Under the pieces are notes generated by a model, which was not told the origin of the DNA, searched no databases, and worked only from the letters and a program-made list of their open reading frames with translations. DNA of 42,487 nt from Chlorobiaceae bacterium (GTDB lineage Bacteria > Bacteroidota > Chlorobiia > Chlorobiales > Chlorobiaceae). Below, one piece after another: positions 18,860 through 30,885 of this stretch; position 1 is the stretch's first letter; every line of letters starts with the position of its first letter. The stretch is from the NCBI GenBank assembly GCA_013334485.1, contig JAAXXL010000018.1, forward strand, positions 1 through 42,487, given 5' to 3'. The translations under genes and the position numbers were made by a program.

Positions 18860-19866
18860 ATGATTCATCACCATCATGGCATATCTCTCCGATTGCTGAG
18901 AACTACGAGCTTGTCACTGACTTTCTCAGCAGTCTCAGGAGCAGAAAGAACCTCTCGCCCAATACAGTCAAAGCTTATAGAACTGATCTGATCCAATTTT
19001 TTTCTTTTCTCCTGTACCATTTCAGGCTTGAGACTCTTAAAGGTTTTGACCTGGAAAAGGTAGAGCCGGTTGATGTCAGGCTGTTTATGGGGGCACTTAT
19101 CGAGAGGGGCGTTCAGCCGCGTTCAATTGCAAGAAAACTTGCTTCGGTCAAAAGCTTCTACCGCTATCATCAGGAGAGGGGAACAATTACAAGCTCCGTT
19201 TTTTCTTACATCGCAACTCCACGCTTTCTGAAGCGGGTTCCTGCATTTTTAACTGAACAGCAGACCGAGAAGCTTTTTAATGAGGTGCTTCCTTCCTGTT
19301 CTGGTGCACACCCGGCGCAACAGAAGAGCCCGATTGAGGAGGATTTTATTGCCATGCGAGACCGTAGCATTCTTGAACTGCTTTACAGTTGTGGTCTCCG
19401 GGTGTCAGAACTTACCGGATTGACAACTGATCGACTTGATCTTGATGGCGGATATGTGAAGCTGACGGGCAAAGGCAACAAACAGCGGATTGTTCCGGTC
19501 GGAAGGGATGCCGTGGAGGCCCTTAAAAAATATTTTGAAGTCCGGCGAAACTTCTTTAGAATACCTCTCGGCGGGAGCGCGGAATCTTTAAACTATGTAT
19601 TTGTAACCAAAAAGGGTAAACGGCTCTATCCCATGCTTCTCCAGCGACTGACCAAAAAATATCTTGTTTCGGTTACCGAGCAGAAACAGAAGAATCCACA
19701 CATACTGCGTCATAGTTTTGCTACTCACCTGCTGAACAGCGGAGCTGATCTTTCGTGTGTGAGTGAAATGCTCGGTCACAGTAATTTGTCGACAACTGAA
19801 ATTTATACCCATGTGACCTTTGATCGCCTGAAGGATGTATACCGCAAGGCGCATCCAAAGGCATAG
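18856..19866 (+). CDS. xerD: Tyrosine recombinase XerC/XerD
   Basis: XerC/D recombinases resolve chromosome dimers at dif during division. The 336-residue protein has the N-terminal core-binding SAM-like domain (about 15-120; [15 protein letters not shown]). The catalytic domain has every active-site residue: R182 (GLRVSEL), K206 (KGNK), H282 and R285 ([12 protein letters not shown]), H308 (LGHSN) and Y317 (EIYTHV). Compared with E. coli there is an insert at about 148-165 ([16 protein letters not shown]). Whether it acts as XerC, XerD or a single XerH-like enzyme cannot be told without the rest of the genome. No dif-like site was recognised nearby, so a chromosomal housekeeping role is more likely than a mobile integrase. 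Confidence 0.9.
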   Translation: MNDSSPSWHISPIAENYELVTDFLSSLRSRKNLSPNTVKAYRTDLIQFFSFLLYHFRLETLKGFDLEKVEPVDVRLFMGALIERGVQPRSIARKLASVKSFYRYHQERGTITSSVFSYIATPRFLKRVPAFLTEQQTEKLFNEVLPSCSGAHPAQQKSPIEEDFIAMRDRSILELLYSCGLRVSELTGLTTDRLDLDGGYVKLTGKGNKQRIVPVGRDAVEALKKYFEVRRNFFRIPLGGSAESLNYVFVTKKGKRLYPMLLQRLTKKYLVSVTEQKQKNPHILRHSFATHLLNSGADLSCVSEMLGHSNLSTTEIYTHVTFDRLKDVYRKAHPKA

Positions 19867-19945
19867 AGTTTATTGGCTCCGGGTTGCTTAAACGACCGGG
19901 GTTGTGTTCCTTCATTACGTTCACCATATTTCAACGGAGGTTGTT

Positions 19946-20266
19946 ATGACAAAAGTTGTTGCCAATGAACCGCTTAATGTTAAGGTTACCCTGCGCCATT
20001 CCAATAATCATACCACTATAGAGGAGTATGCCCGTAATGCCGTGGAGCCTCTTGCACGGATCTATCCGGGTATCATCAGTTGCCATGTTATTCTGGATCA
20101 TCAGAAAAACGATTTTGAGAAGAACAAGATTGCCGAGATAACGGTGAATGTTCCGCAGCATGTGCTTGTTGCAAAGGATGCCGGAGTTGCCTACGAGCAG
20201 AGTATCGATAACTGTGTGGAGGCAATGAGCCGTCAGCTTCTCAAATACAAGGAAAAACTGCAATAA
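19946..20266 (+). CDS. hpf: Ribosome hibernation promoting factor, short form
   Basis: HPF/YfiA proteins bind the 30S decoding centre and silence ribosomes in slow growth. I chose the ATG at 19946 because it follows a clear ribosome-binding site (GGAGG, 19936-19940) at 5 bp. The longer reading from 19904 adds 14 residues without a site. The product has 106 residues with the S30AE pattern: NVKVTLRHSNNHTTIEEYARN, then SCHVILDHQK and AEITVNVPQHVLVAKDAG. There is no C-terminal dimerisation domain, so it is the short type. It lies just upstream of hprK, separated by a strong terminator. Confidence 0.93.
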   Translation: MTKVVANEPLNVKVTLRHSNNHTTIEEYARNAVEPLARIYPGIISCHVILDHQKNDFEKNKIAEITVNVPQHVLVAKDAGVAYEQSIDNCVEAMSRQLLKYKEKLQ

Positions 20267-20282
20267 CTTTATGCTTTGGACT

Positions 20283-20320
20283 CTGCGGGGCCATCGGTGA
20301 AAAGCCCCGCAGTTTTTTTT
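20283..20320 (+). terminator. Rho-independent terminator after hpf
   Basis: A 9-bp stem CTGCGGGGC (20283-20291) with GCCCCGCAG (20304-20312) encloses a 12-nt loop and is followed by eight T (20313-20320). It begins 16 bp after the hpf stop and ends 21 bp before the hprK start. Confidence 0.93.
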
Positions 20321-20341
20321 CACACCTCTATTGCATAACCC

Positions 20342-21337
20342 ATGAATCTTGATCAGAAAGGATTAAAAAAGCGATCAATAACGGTCGCCTATTTTTTTAA
20401 TACCATCGGCAAGAAGCACGATATCAAATTACGGCGCCTGAACAATGTGGATGAAGAGAAACGCCGGATTTTTGAGCGTGATCTACATCGCCCAGGGCTT
20501 GCCCTCGCGGGTTTTACTAATTTGTTTACCTATAAGCGGGTTCAGATTCTCGGTAATACTGAGACGCGGTTTCTCAATCATCTTGAGGAGGATGAGCGGA
20601 AACGGGTTTTTGCTAATCTTGTGCGATTCAAGATGCCCTGCATTATTCTGACCAGTAACAACAAGCTCTCTCCGGAACTGCTCAGTCTGGCTACCAAAGC
20701 AGGGATACCGGTATACATTACCCGCCACTCTTCTACAAAAACCATCTATCTGGTTACCGGTTTTCTTGATGACCAGTTTTCGCTCTATCAGCAGTATCAC
20801 GGATCAATGGTTGATGTTTATGGTGTGGGTGTTCTGTTGATCGGAAAGAGCGGCCTTGGTAAATCTGAAATAGCTCTTGACCTTATTGAGCGGGGTCACG
20901 GGCTGGTTGCTGATGATGTCGTTGTTATTCATCGAAAAGGTGAGTCGATGATGCTGAGTGCTAAAAGAAACGATATTGTTGACCATTTCATGGAGATCAG
21001 GGGGCTCGGTGTGGTTGATGTGAAGGCGACCTTCGGAATCCGGGCTATCCGTGATGTCAAGGAGGTGCTGGTTGTCGTTGAGCTGCTGGAGTGGAACAAG
21101 GAGATGGGCTATGAAAGGCTCGGTCTTGATACGAAATTCACTAAAATTCTCGGGGTTGATGTTCCGCTGGTACAATTGCCTATATTTCCGGGTAAAAATA
21201 TTACCGTTATCATTGAGGTTGTGGCTCTTAATTTCCTTCTGAAGCGATACTCAAATTATGTTGCGGCTGAAGCCCTGACCGAGCGGATCAAAAATGTCAT
21301 CAATAATGATAAATCACAGGAAGATTTTGATGAGTGA
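20342..21337 (+). CDS. hprK: HPr kinase/phosphorylase
   Basis: HprK phosphorylates and dephosphorylates a serine of HPr-like proteins, linking energy state to regulation. The 331 residues have the N-terminal HPr_kinase_N domain (about 12-135). The catalytic domain has active-site H153 in YHGSMVDVYG, P-loop GKSGLGKS at 168-175, ADDVV at about 190-194, and the family signature MEIRGLGVVDV at 217-227. Length and motifs are all normal, so the enzyme should be active. No ptsH, ptsI or ptsN is in the window. The end overlaps the next gene by 8 bp, which ties it to the peptide-binding lipoprotein. The ATG start lies 21 bp after the hpf terminator T-run, which leaves little room for a promoter of its own. 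Confidence 0.96.
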   Translation: MNLDQKGLKKRSITVAYFFNTIGKKHDIKLRRLNNVDEEKRRIFERDLHRPGLALAGFTNLFTYKRVQILGNTETRFLNHLEEDERKRVFANLVRFKMPCIILTSNNKLSPELLSLATKAGIPVYITRHSSTKTIYLVTGFLDDQFSLYQQYHGSMVDVYGVGVLLIGKSGLGKSEIALDLIERGHGLVADDVVVIHRKGESMMLSAKRNDIVDHFMEIRGLGVVDVKATFGIRAIRDVKEVLVVVELLEWNKEMGYERLGLDTKFTKILGVDVPLVQLPIFPGKNITVIIEVVALNFLLKRYSNYVAAEALTERIKNVINNDKSQEDFDE

Positions 21338-23126
21338 ACGGTGGGGGAGGCGGACTTTCGCCGTACCGGCGGGCGCGTTTTACCTGCTTTTTGCCTTTCT
21401 CGTTTTTGGTATCAGCGGTTGCAGCAAGGGTGGTTCTGATCGCTCGGCTATGGGCCAGGCGGCCATGGATTCGACCCTTGTTATTGCCATGCTTGGAGAT
21501 GCTGATTATCTGAATCCGGTGCTTGGCAGTACGGTTACTTCTGGCAATATCATGGGGTTGATCTATCCGTCGCTCCTGCAGAGTGAGTTTGATACGGAGA
21601 CAGGACTGCTGAACTATATGGCGCTCGAAAAAAAGTTGCGCGATGTGGCGCTCGGTAAGGTTAAAAAAACACCTGAAGCCGCAGTTGCCCGTACATGGCA
21701 GATGTCGGCTGATCATAAATCCATAACCTACATTCTCAGAGACGATGCATACTGGAATGACGGAAAGCGGATAGTTTCTGGCGATTTCAAGTTTTCCTAT
21801 ACACTCTATGGTAATCCGGTAATCGCCAGTGCCCGTCAGCAGTATCTTGCTGAGCTGGTCGGTGCCGACAAGGGGAGGATAGATTTTGACAGGGCCATTG
21901 AGACCCCGAATGATACGACGCTGATTTTCAGGTTTTACAAGCCTGTTGCGGAGCATCTTGCCCTTTATCATACATCGTTGACCCCTCTTCCAATGCATCG
22001 CTGGAAAGATGTAAAGCCTGAAGAGTTCCGCCACTCTCCGCTCAATCTGGATCCTCTTGGTGCAGGCCCCTACAGGCTGAAGAGATGGCAGCAGCAGCAG
22101 GAGCTGATACTGGTTTCAAGCCGCAGCTCCAATCTCCCCAAACCGGGTACTATTCCGGCTATTGCTTTCAGAGTGGTGCCAGATTACACCGTGAGACTGA
22201 CACAACTTCAGACTGGTGCGGTTGATGTTGTTGAAAATGTGAAACCTGAGGATTTTACAGCTCTTATGAAGGCAAACCGCAATATTGATATCAAGACGGT
22301 TGGACTGAGAGCCTATGACTATGTGGGATGGTCGAATATTGACCAGCAGGAGTATCGCAAAAGCGGTAAAGTGAAGCCTCATCCGCTGTTTGGTTCTCCC
22401 AGAGTCCGCCTTGCCCTTACCCAGGCGATTGATCGTGAGTCTATCATCGATGGCTACCTCAAGGAGTACGGGATTCTCTGCAATACCGATATCTCGCCCT
22501 CGTTGAAATGGGCGTATAACAATAAGATCACTCCGCATGTTTTTGATCCTGCCAAAGCTGCTGCTCTTCTCAGGGCTGAGGGGTGGGTTCCCGGTCCGGA
22601 CGGTATTTTGCAGAAAGAGGGACGGCGATTCAGTTTTGTGCTCTATACCAATGCCGGTAATGCGAGACGAAACTATGCTACTATTATCATTCAGCAGAAT
22701 CTTCGCGCAATCGGCATTGAGTGCAAGCTTGATGTTCAGGAGTCTAATGTCTTTTTCGAGAATCTTCAGGAGAGAAAGCTTGATGCGTGGATGGCTGGCT
22801 GGTCGATTGGTCTGGAGATAGATCCGCTTGATGTATGGGGTTCGGATCTTAAAAAGAGCCGCTTTAATTTTACCGGTTACCGCAATCCTCGTATTGACCA
22901 GCTCAGTGAACTTGCCAAAGCGAAAATGGATCCAACCGGGGCAAAAGCCTACTGGCAGGAGTACCAGGAGATTCTTCATCGGGATCAGCCGATCACCTTT
23001 CTCTACTGGATCAAGGAGACCCAGGGGTTCAGCAAGCGGATTAAGGGAGAAGAACTCAATATTTCCGGAACCTTTTACAATCTTGACGACTGGAAGCTCA
23101 GCTCTTCAGCAACGGTTACACCATAG
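21330..23126 (+). CDS. Peptide ABC transporter substrate-binding lipoprotein (SBP family 5)
   Basis: This is a predicted periplasmic lipoprotein of 598 residues that delivers oligopeptides to an ABC importer. The start at 21330 (MSERWGRRTF) overlaps hprK by 8 bp; the longer reading from 21294 is deep inside hprK. The signal peptide has a hydrophobic core (AGAFYLLFAFLVFGISG) and a lipobox ending at C31. Family 5 features include DADYLNPVLGSTVTSGNIMGLIYPSL near the N-terminus, DAYWNDGKRIVSGDFKFSY at about 150-170 and RLALTQAIDRESIIDGYLK. It is followed after 6 bp by a DppB-type permease, so they are likely one transporter. No second permease or ATPase gene follows. Confidence 0.93.
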   Translation: MSERWGRRTFAVPAGAFYLLFAFLVFGISGCSKGGSDRSAMGQAAMDSTLVIAMLGDADYLNPVLGSTVTSGNIMGLIYPSLLQSEFDTETGLLNYMALEKKLRDVALGKVKKTPEAAVARTWQMSADHKSITYILRDDAYWNDGKRIVSGDFKFSYTLYGNPVIASARQQYLAELVGADKGRIDFDRAIETPNDTTLIFRFYKPVAEHLALYHTSLTPLPMHRWKDVKPEEFRHSPLNLDPLGAGPYRLKRWQQQQELILVSSRSSNLPKPGTIPAIAFRVVPDYTVRLTQLQTGAVDVVENVKPEDFTALMKANRNIDIKTVGLRAYDYVGWSNIDQQEYRKSGKVKPHPLFGSPRVRLALTQAIDRESIIDGYLKEYGILCNTDISPSLKWAYNNKITPHVFDPAKAAALLRAEGWVPGPDGILQKEGRRFSFVLYTNAGNARRNYATIIIQQNLRAIGIECKLDVQESNVFFENLQERKLDAWMAGWSIGLEIDPLDVWGSDLKKSRFNFTGYRNPRIDQLSELAKAKMDPTGAKAYWQEYQEILHRDQPITFLYWIKETQGFSKRIKGEELNISGTFYNLDDWKLSSSATVTP

Positions 23127-23132
23127 GAATTT

Positions 23133-24098
23133 ATGCTGATCTATATTCTCAAACGGATTCTTATAGCCGTTCCGCTCATATTCGGCGTGCTGACCCTGAC
23201 GTTTTTTATTACAAGGCTTGCTCCCGGTGATCCGGCCGCTTTGTTTATACAGCCGGGGATCAGTCCCAATGTTGCCGAGCAGATCAGGGCGCAGTTCGGT
23301 CTTAACGATCCCCTTCCGGTTCAGTATGTCAAGTGGCTCGGCAATGTTTTGCAGGGTGATTTCGGACGCAGCTTCAGTCGTGCCCAGCAGCCTGTTTTCG
23401 ATGTTATTGCCGAAGCGTTGCCAATTACAGTGACGATTGCAGCGCTTACCCTTGTGGCAAATTTCACATTCGGTATTCTTATCGGTATTGTGTCAGCGGT
23501 TCGCCAGAACAGTTTTCTTGACCGCTTTCTGACTGTGACGGGACTCTTTTTTTATTCGATGCCTGAGTTCTGGTTTGCCCTGATGATGATTATTCTCTTT
23601 GCCCTGAAGTTTCCTCTTTTTCCCGCTTCAGGCCTGAACGAGATTGGTGCGGAGAGTTTCGGTTTTGTTGGCTTTGTGATGGATCGGATCTGGCATCTCG
23701 TTATTCCTGTTACGGTGCTGAGTGTAAATGGCGCGGCAGGTATTGCCCGTTATGTGAGAGGGAGCATGCTTGAGGTGATTCGTCAGGACTATATCCGTAC
23801 GGCAAGGGCCAAGGGGTTGCCGGAAAATGTGGTTATTTTCAAGCATGCGCTTCGCAACGCCCTTCTTCCGGTTGTTACCCTTATGGGAAGCTCGCTGCCC
23901 TTTATTTTCAGCGGAGCTTTGTTTATCGAGGTGATCTTTGCTTTTCCCGGGATGGGAAGGGTTACGGTTGATGCGATTTTTGCTCGCGATTATCCGCTGA
24001 TTATTGCCAATACTTTTATATCCGGCTCCCTTATCGTGCTTGGTAATCTTGTTGCTGATGTGCTCTATGCAGTTGTTGATCCACGCATAAAGCTTTGA
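23133..24098 (+). CDS. Peptide ABC transporter permease, DppB/OppB type
   Basis: This inner-membrane permease has 321 residues and six predicted membrane helices. It begins with the typical MLIYILKRILIAVPLIFGVL helix and the RLAPGDPAA loop of the DppB/OppB group. The cytoplasmic EAA loop, which contacts the ATPase, is ARAKGLPENVVIFKHALRNA at about 226-245. It pairs with the lipoprotein gene just upstream (6-bp gap). ruvB starts 34 bp later. The usual partner DppC/OppC is absent, so the second permease subunit must be encoded elsewhere, or the protein forms a homodimer. The ATPase at 6957-7940 is a possible partner. Confidence 0.93.
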   Translation: MLIYILKRILIAVPLIFGVLTLTFFITRLAPGDPAALFIQPGISPNVAEQIRAQFGLNDPLPVQYVKWLGNVLQGDFGRSFSRAQQPVFDVIAEALPITVTIAALTLVANFTFGILIGIVSAVRQNSFLDRFLTVTGLFFYSMPEFWFALMMIILFALKFPLFPASGLNEIGAESFGFVGFVMDRIWHLVIPVTVLSVNGAAGIARYVRGSMLEVIRQDYIRTARAKGLPENVVIFKHALRNALLPVVTLMGSSLPFIFSGALFIEVIFAFPGMGRVTVDAIFARDYPLIIANTFISGSLIVLGNLVADVLYAVVDPRIKL

Positions 24099-24132
24099 GG
24101 GTGCTCATGATTAATCTGAAACAGGCTCTCTT

Positions 24133-25158
24133 GTGAGAATAGAACTGCTCAATACTCCCCCTGACGCCGTTGAAACAAGGTTCGAGGAACAGATACGCCC
24201 GCTCAGGATGGAGGATTTTGCCGGACAGCAGCGTTTGACCGATAATCTGAAGGTCTTTATCTCTGCAGCAAGAATGCGGGGAGATGCACTTGACCATGTT
24301 CTACTTTCGGGCCCTCCGGGTCTTGGCAAAACGACTCTTGCCTATATTATTGCCTCAGAAATGGGAGGAAGCATCAAGTCAACCTCCGGTCCGCTTCTTG
24401 ACAAGGCGGGAAATCTTGCCGGTCTTCTGACCGGTCTGCAGAAGGGTGATGTGCTCTTTATTGATGAAATTCATCGAATGCCTCCGGCTGTTGAAGAGTA
24501 CCTTTACTCTGCCATGGAGGATTTCCGGATTGACATCATGCTTGATAGTGGTCCTTCTGCACGGGCGGTACAACTGCGAATTGAGCCTTTTACGCTTGTC
24601 GGGGCTACAACCCGCTCCGGTCTTCTGACCTCTCCGCTCAGGGCACGCTTTGGCATCAACAGTCGGTTTGACTACTATTCACCTGAACTGCTTGAAAAAA
24701 TTATCATCAGGGCTTCCGGTATTCTCGGTATTGGTATTGACGATGATGCTGCCAAAGAGATTGCCGGACGCTCCCGGGGAACCCCCCGTATTGCCAACAG
24801 GCTGCTCCGGCGGGCCAGGGATTTTGCCCAGGTTGATGCCGAACCGGTGATTAACCGCCCTATTGCTATGAAGACTCTTGAGTGTCTGGAAATAGACGAG
24901 GAGGGGCTTGATGATATGGATAAAAAGATCATGGAGACCATTGTCAACAAGTTTAATGGCGGCCCTGTCGGTGTTGCTTCACTTGCCGTATCGGTCGGGG
25001 AGGAGCAGGATACGATTGAAGAGGTTTATGAACCATACCTTATCCAGGCGGGTTATCTGACAAGAACACCGAGAGGAAGAGTCGCGACACTCCTGGCTCA
25101 TGTAAGGTTTTCAACAGGAGAGGAGAAGAGGAACGAGGGCCCCCTTTTCCATGCGTAG
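24133..25158 (+). CDS. ruvB: Holliday junction DNA helicase RuvB
   Basis: RuvB is the hexameric AAA+ motor that, with RuvA, drives branch migration of Holliday junctions. The 341-residue length is normal. Walker A GPPGLGKT is at about 60-67, Walker B DVLFIDEIHRM at about 105-115, sensor 1 LVGATTRSGLL and sensor 2 SRGTPRIANRLLRR. The C-terminal winged helix has YLIQAGYLTRTPRGR. The start is a GTG (24133) giving MRIELLNTPPD, which fits the family; the nearby ATG at 24108 runs out of frame. No clear Shine-Dalgarno site is seen. ruvA and ruvC are not in the window. The end overlaps the TPR lipoprotein gene by 8 bp. Confidence 0.97.
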   Translation: MRIELLNTPPDAVETRFEEQIRPLRMEDFAGQQRLTDNLKVFISAARMRGDALDHVLLSGPPGLGKTTLAYIIASEMGGSIKSTSGPLLDKAGNLAGLLTGLQKGDVLFIDEIHRMPPAVEEYLYSAMEDFRIDIMLDSGPSARAVQLRIEPFTLVGATTRSGLLTSPLRARFGINSRFDYYSPELLEKIIIRASGILGIGIDDDAAKEIAGRSRGTPRIANRLLRRARDFAQVDAEPVINRPIAMKTLECLEIDEEGLDDMDKKIMETIVNKFNGGPVGVASLAVSVGEEQDTIEEVYEPYLIQAGYLTRTPRGRVATLLAHVRFSTGEEKRNEGPLFHA

Positions 25159-26872
25159 CTGGCGCAAAGCTTTAGCCGCAGGGCGGTGCGCCCTCAATCC
25201 AGTGCTGCTGGTTACAGCGCTTTTTGCGCTTGCGCTTTCAGGTTGTTCTTCCAGCCAGGTTACTGCGGGCAGCTCCGTCGCGCTTGATTCTCTTTCCGAA
25301 TCGAACAGAAGGGAGTTTGTTTCTGCACTGCTGCTGAATGTTAAAGGGCATCACCGGGAGGCTGTTGAGCGCTATCGTTCTCTTTTGCAGCGCAACTCTT
25401 CAAGTGCGGCCATTAATTATGCTTTTTCCCGCTCTTTTCGAGGCATCGGGGTTTCTGATTCAGCCCGGTTTTACAGCGAAAAAAGCGTTCAGCTCGATTC
25501 CACCAATACCTATTATCTGCGCTATCTTGCAGAGCTCTCCCATCAGATGACCGATTACCCTCGTGCAACTGAACTCTACAGGCGTCTCGTCAATCTTGAA
25601 CCCGGACGTCCGGAGAATCTCTCTCTGCTTGCGCTCGAATATCTTTCAGCCGATCAGCCGGAAAAAGCTCTTGGGGTATTTCAGGAGATTCTTCGTATTG
25701 ACCCCATGAATGAAACAACCCAGGCACAGGTGCTGTTGCTTGAAATAAAGCTTCGCCATTACCAGAATGCTATTGGAACCCTGAGGGAGTTGATTGAACA
25801 GGGCGACGGCAAGGAGAAGCTTCGCCTCACCCTTGGCGAGCTCTATATGCAGACCGGTCAATATGACTCTGCATTCAAGTCGGTGCGGGCGGTTATCAGT
25901 GAAAATCCTCTTTTTGTTCCGGCATGGCTTGCTCTTTTTGAGGTTTCCGTTCAGTCCCGTAATCGACAGACTTTTCTTCAGGATCTGCACCAATTTCATA
26001 TGGTCAGTCGTATTGGAGTTGATCAACGGATTGGCATTACCCGTCTTTTTCTTGTTCGATCGCTGAGAGACCCTGCTTACGAAGAGCCCGCACGAGTAAT
26101 GATTGCAGAGCTGGAGCGCCTTTATCCCTCAAATAGCGGAGTTTATCTTCTTTGTGGCCAGGCACGTATGCAGCGGCAGGAGGTGCCGGGAGCTGTGCGC
26201 TATTTCCGTAGAGCCCACCGGCTCTCCCCTGGGAATATGGTGATTCGTGAATCGCTTGTGACTGCCTATATCATGCAGCAGGAGTACCGTCAGGCAATGG
26301 CGTTGATAGTGGATACTAAACAGCGATTTCCGTCAATGAAGCTGCGGTTCCAGGTGATGGAGGGGGATCTCCTTTTTCAGCAGGGCAAGCTACTGCGCTC
26401 TGTGGTGCTGCTTGAAAACGTGTTGCAGTCAATCAATGTTACAACCGATAAAGAGCTCTACCTTCACGCTGCAGGTATTCTTGCGCTGTGCTATGATAAA
26501 CAGGGGCTCGCGGATAAAAGCATCAGGCTCTATGAGGAGGTTCTTGAGCTTGATCCTGCAAATGCTCTTGTTATGAATAATATTGCTTATATGCTCGCCG
26601 AGAAGAAGAGAGATCTGCCGAGAGCCAGGGCTCTTTCCATGAAGGCTGTGGCTCTTGATTCTGGAAGTGCGAGTTATCTTGATACGCTTGGCTGGATACT
26701 GTTCAGGATGGGCGAGTTTGAAAAATCACTGGAGTACCTTGAAAAAGCCGCCACCATTGATCCAAGAGCAACAGAAATACTTGATCACCTTGCTCAGGTG
26801 TATGATAAACTCGGTAATCATCAGAAGGCGGAAGAAACCCGTGCAAAAATCAGGAAGCTTAACGGGAAGTAG
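25151..26872 (+). CDS. TPR-repeat lipoprotein
   Basis: The 573-residue protein has an N-terminal signal peptide with lipobox LALSGC (C32), so it should be a membrane-anchored lipoprotein. The rest is almost entirely helix pairs of the tetratricopeptide type, spaced about 34 residues apart. Examples are YPRATELYRRLVNLEPG, PEKALGVFQEILRIDP, SIRLYEEVLELDPANALV and SLEYLEKAATIDPRATEI. Such proteins are scaffolds for outer-membrane or secretion complexes, but the partner is unknown. The C-terminal three repeats are the most regular, ending with the ILDHLAQVYDKLGNHQKAEE pattern. It overlaps ruvB by 8 bp. The 3' side holds two 9-bp-period arrays and a terminator. Confidence 0.88.
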   Translation: MRSWRKALAAGRCALNPVLLVTALFALALSGCSSSQVTAGSSVALDSLSESNRREFVSALLLNVKGHHREAVERYRSLLQRNSSSAAINYAFSRSFRGIGVSDSARFYSEKSVQLDSTNTYYLRYLAELSHQMTDYPRATELYRRLVNLEPGRPENLSLLALEYLSADQPEKALGVFQEILRIDPMNETTQAQVLLLEIKLRHYQNAIGTLRELIEQGDGKEKLRLTLGELYMQTGQYDSAFKSVRAVISENPLFVPAWLALFEVSVQSRNRQTFLQDLHQFHMVSRIGVDQRIGITRLFLVRSLRDPAYEEPARVMIAELERLYPSNSGVYLLCGQARMQRQEVPGAVRYFRRAHRLSPGNMVIRESLVTAYIMQQEYRQAMALIVDTKQRFPSMKLRFQVMEGDLLFQQGKLLRSVVLLENVLQSINVTTDKELYLHAAGILALCYDKQGLADKSIRLYEEVLELDPANALVMNNIAYMLAEKKRDLPRARALSMKAVALDSGSASYLDTLGWILFRMGEFEKSLEYLEKAATIDPRATEILDHLAQVYDKLGNHQKAEETRAKIRKLNGK

Positions 26873-26910
26873 AGGACGAACAGTGCTCAGGGATGAGAAC
26901 ATTTTGAACC

Positions 26911-26940
26911 ACGAAATACACGAAAAGGCTCGAAACGAAG
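26911..26940. repeat. CGAAA-type short repeat in the 3' spacer after the TPR gene
   Basis: CGAAA occurs at 26912, 26921 and 26931, with CGAAG at 26936, preceded by TTTTGAACCA. The spacing is 9 then 10 bp. This wording (AACCACGAAATACACGAAA) resembles a short intergenic repeat I have seen in several unrelated bacterial genomes. Confidence 0.6.
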
Positions 26941-26974
26941 AGGTTAAAGATATTTTGCCCTGCAATTCATATTC

Positions 26975-27010
26975 GTCGTTGCCGTCCTTGATGTCCTTGT
27001 GGTCTTTTTC
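26975..27010. repeat. Short tandem array, 9-bp period (GTCCTTGAT)
   Basis: GTC recurs at 26975, 26984, 26993 and 27002. The units are GTCGTTGCC, GTCCTTGAT, GTCCTTGTG and GTCTTTTTC. It is the reverse complement type of the array at 9805, and it is followed after 4 bp by a terminator. Confidence 0.8.
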
Positions 27011-27014
27011 TTGA

Positions 27015-27052
27015 AATAAAAAACGGCGGTATGCTACCCGCCGTTTTTTATT
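27015..27052. terminator. Bidirectional terminator between the TPR gene and nifJ
   Basis: AATAAAAAACGGCGG (27015-27029) pairs with CCGCCGTTTTTTATT (27038-27052) around an 8-nt loop. A-rich and T-rich arms give a T-run in both directions. It separates convergent genes. Confidence 0.93.
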
Positions 27053-27073
27053 GTTATCTCTTGAGTAGGCTTC

Positions 27074-30637
<3,564 letters not shown>

Positions 30638-30885
30638 ACTGGCAGTCAATGAATTTGTATTGATGAAAGGTATGTACAGAGCACGATCTGAGAACCCCGA
30701 AGGAGCTGAAAACGTAATGATCGTATAAAATGCATTAAAATCGAGGCGGTTGGAAAGATATTAAAAAAAACGATTTTTGATAAATTTAATTACATTCTTC
30801 TTTGACTTTTGACGGTGTTGCCGGGCGCTCTCAAGCGGGATCCGGAGCCTAACTTATTAACCTGCAAGAGAGAGTACCACCCGAT

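Noticed and set aside
19904-19945. Longer hpf start at 19904
   Set aside because: The extra residues have no ribosome-binding site, whereas the ATG at 19946 has GGAGG at the right distance.
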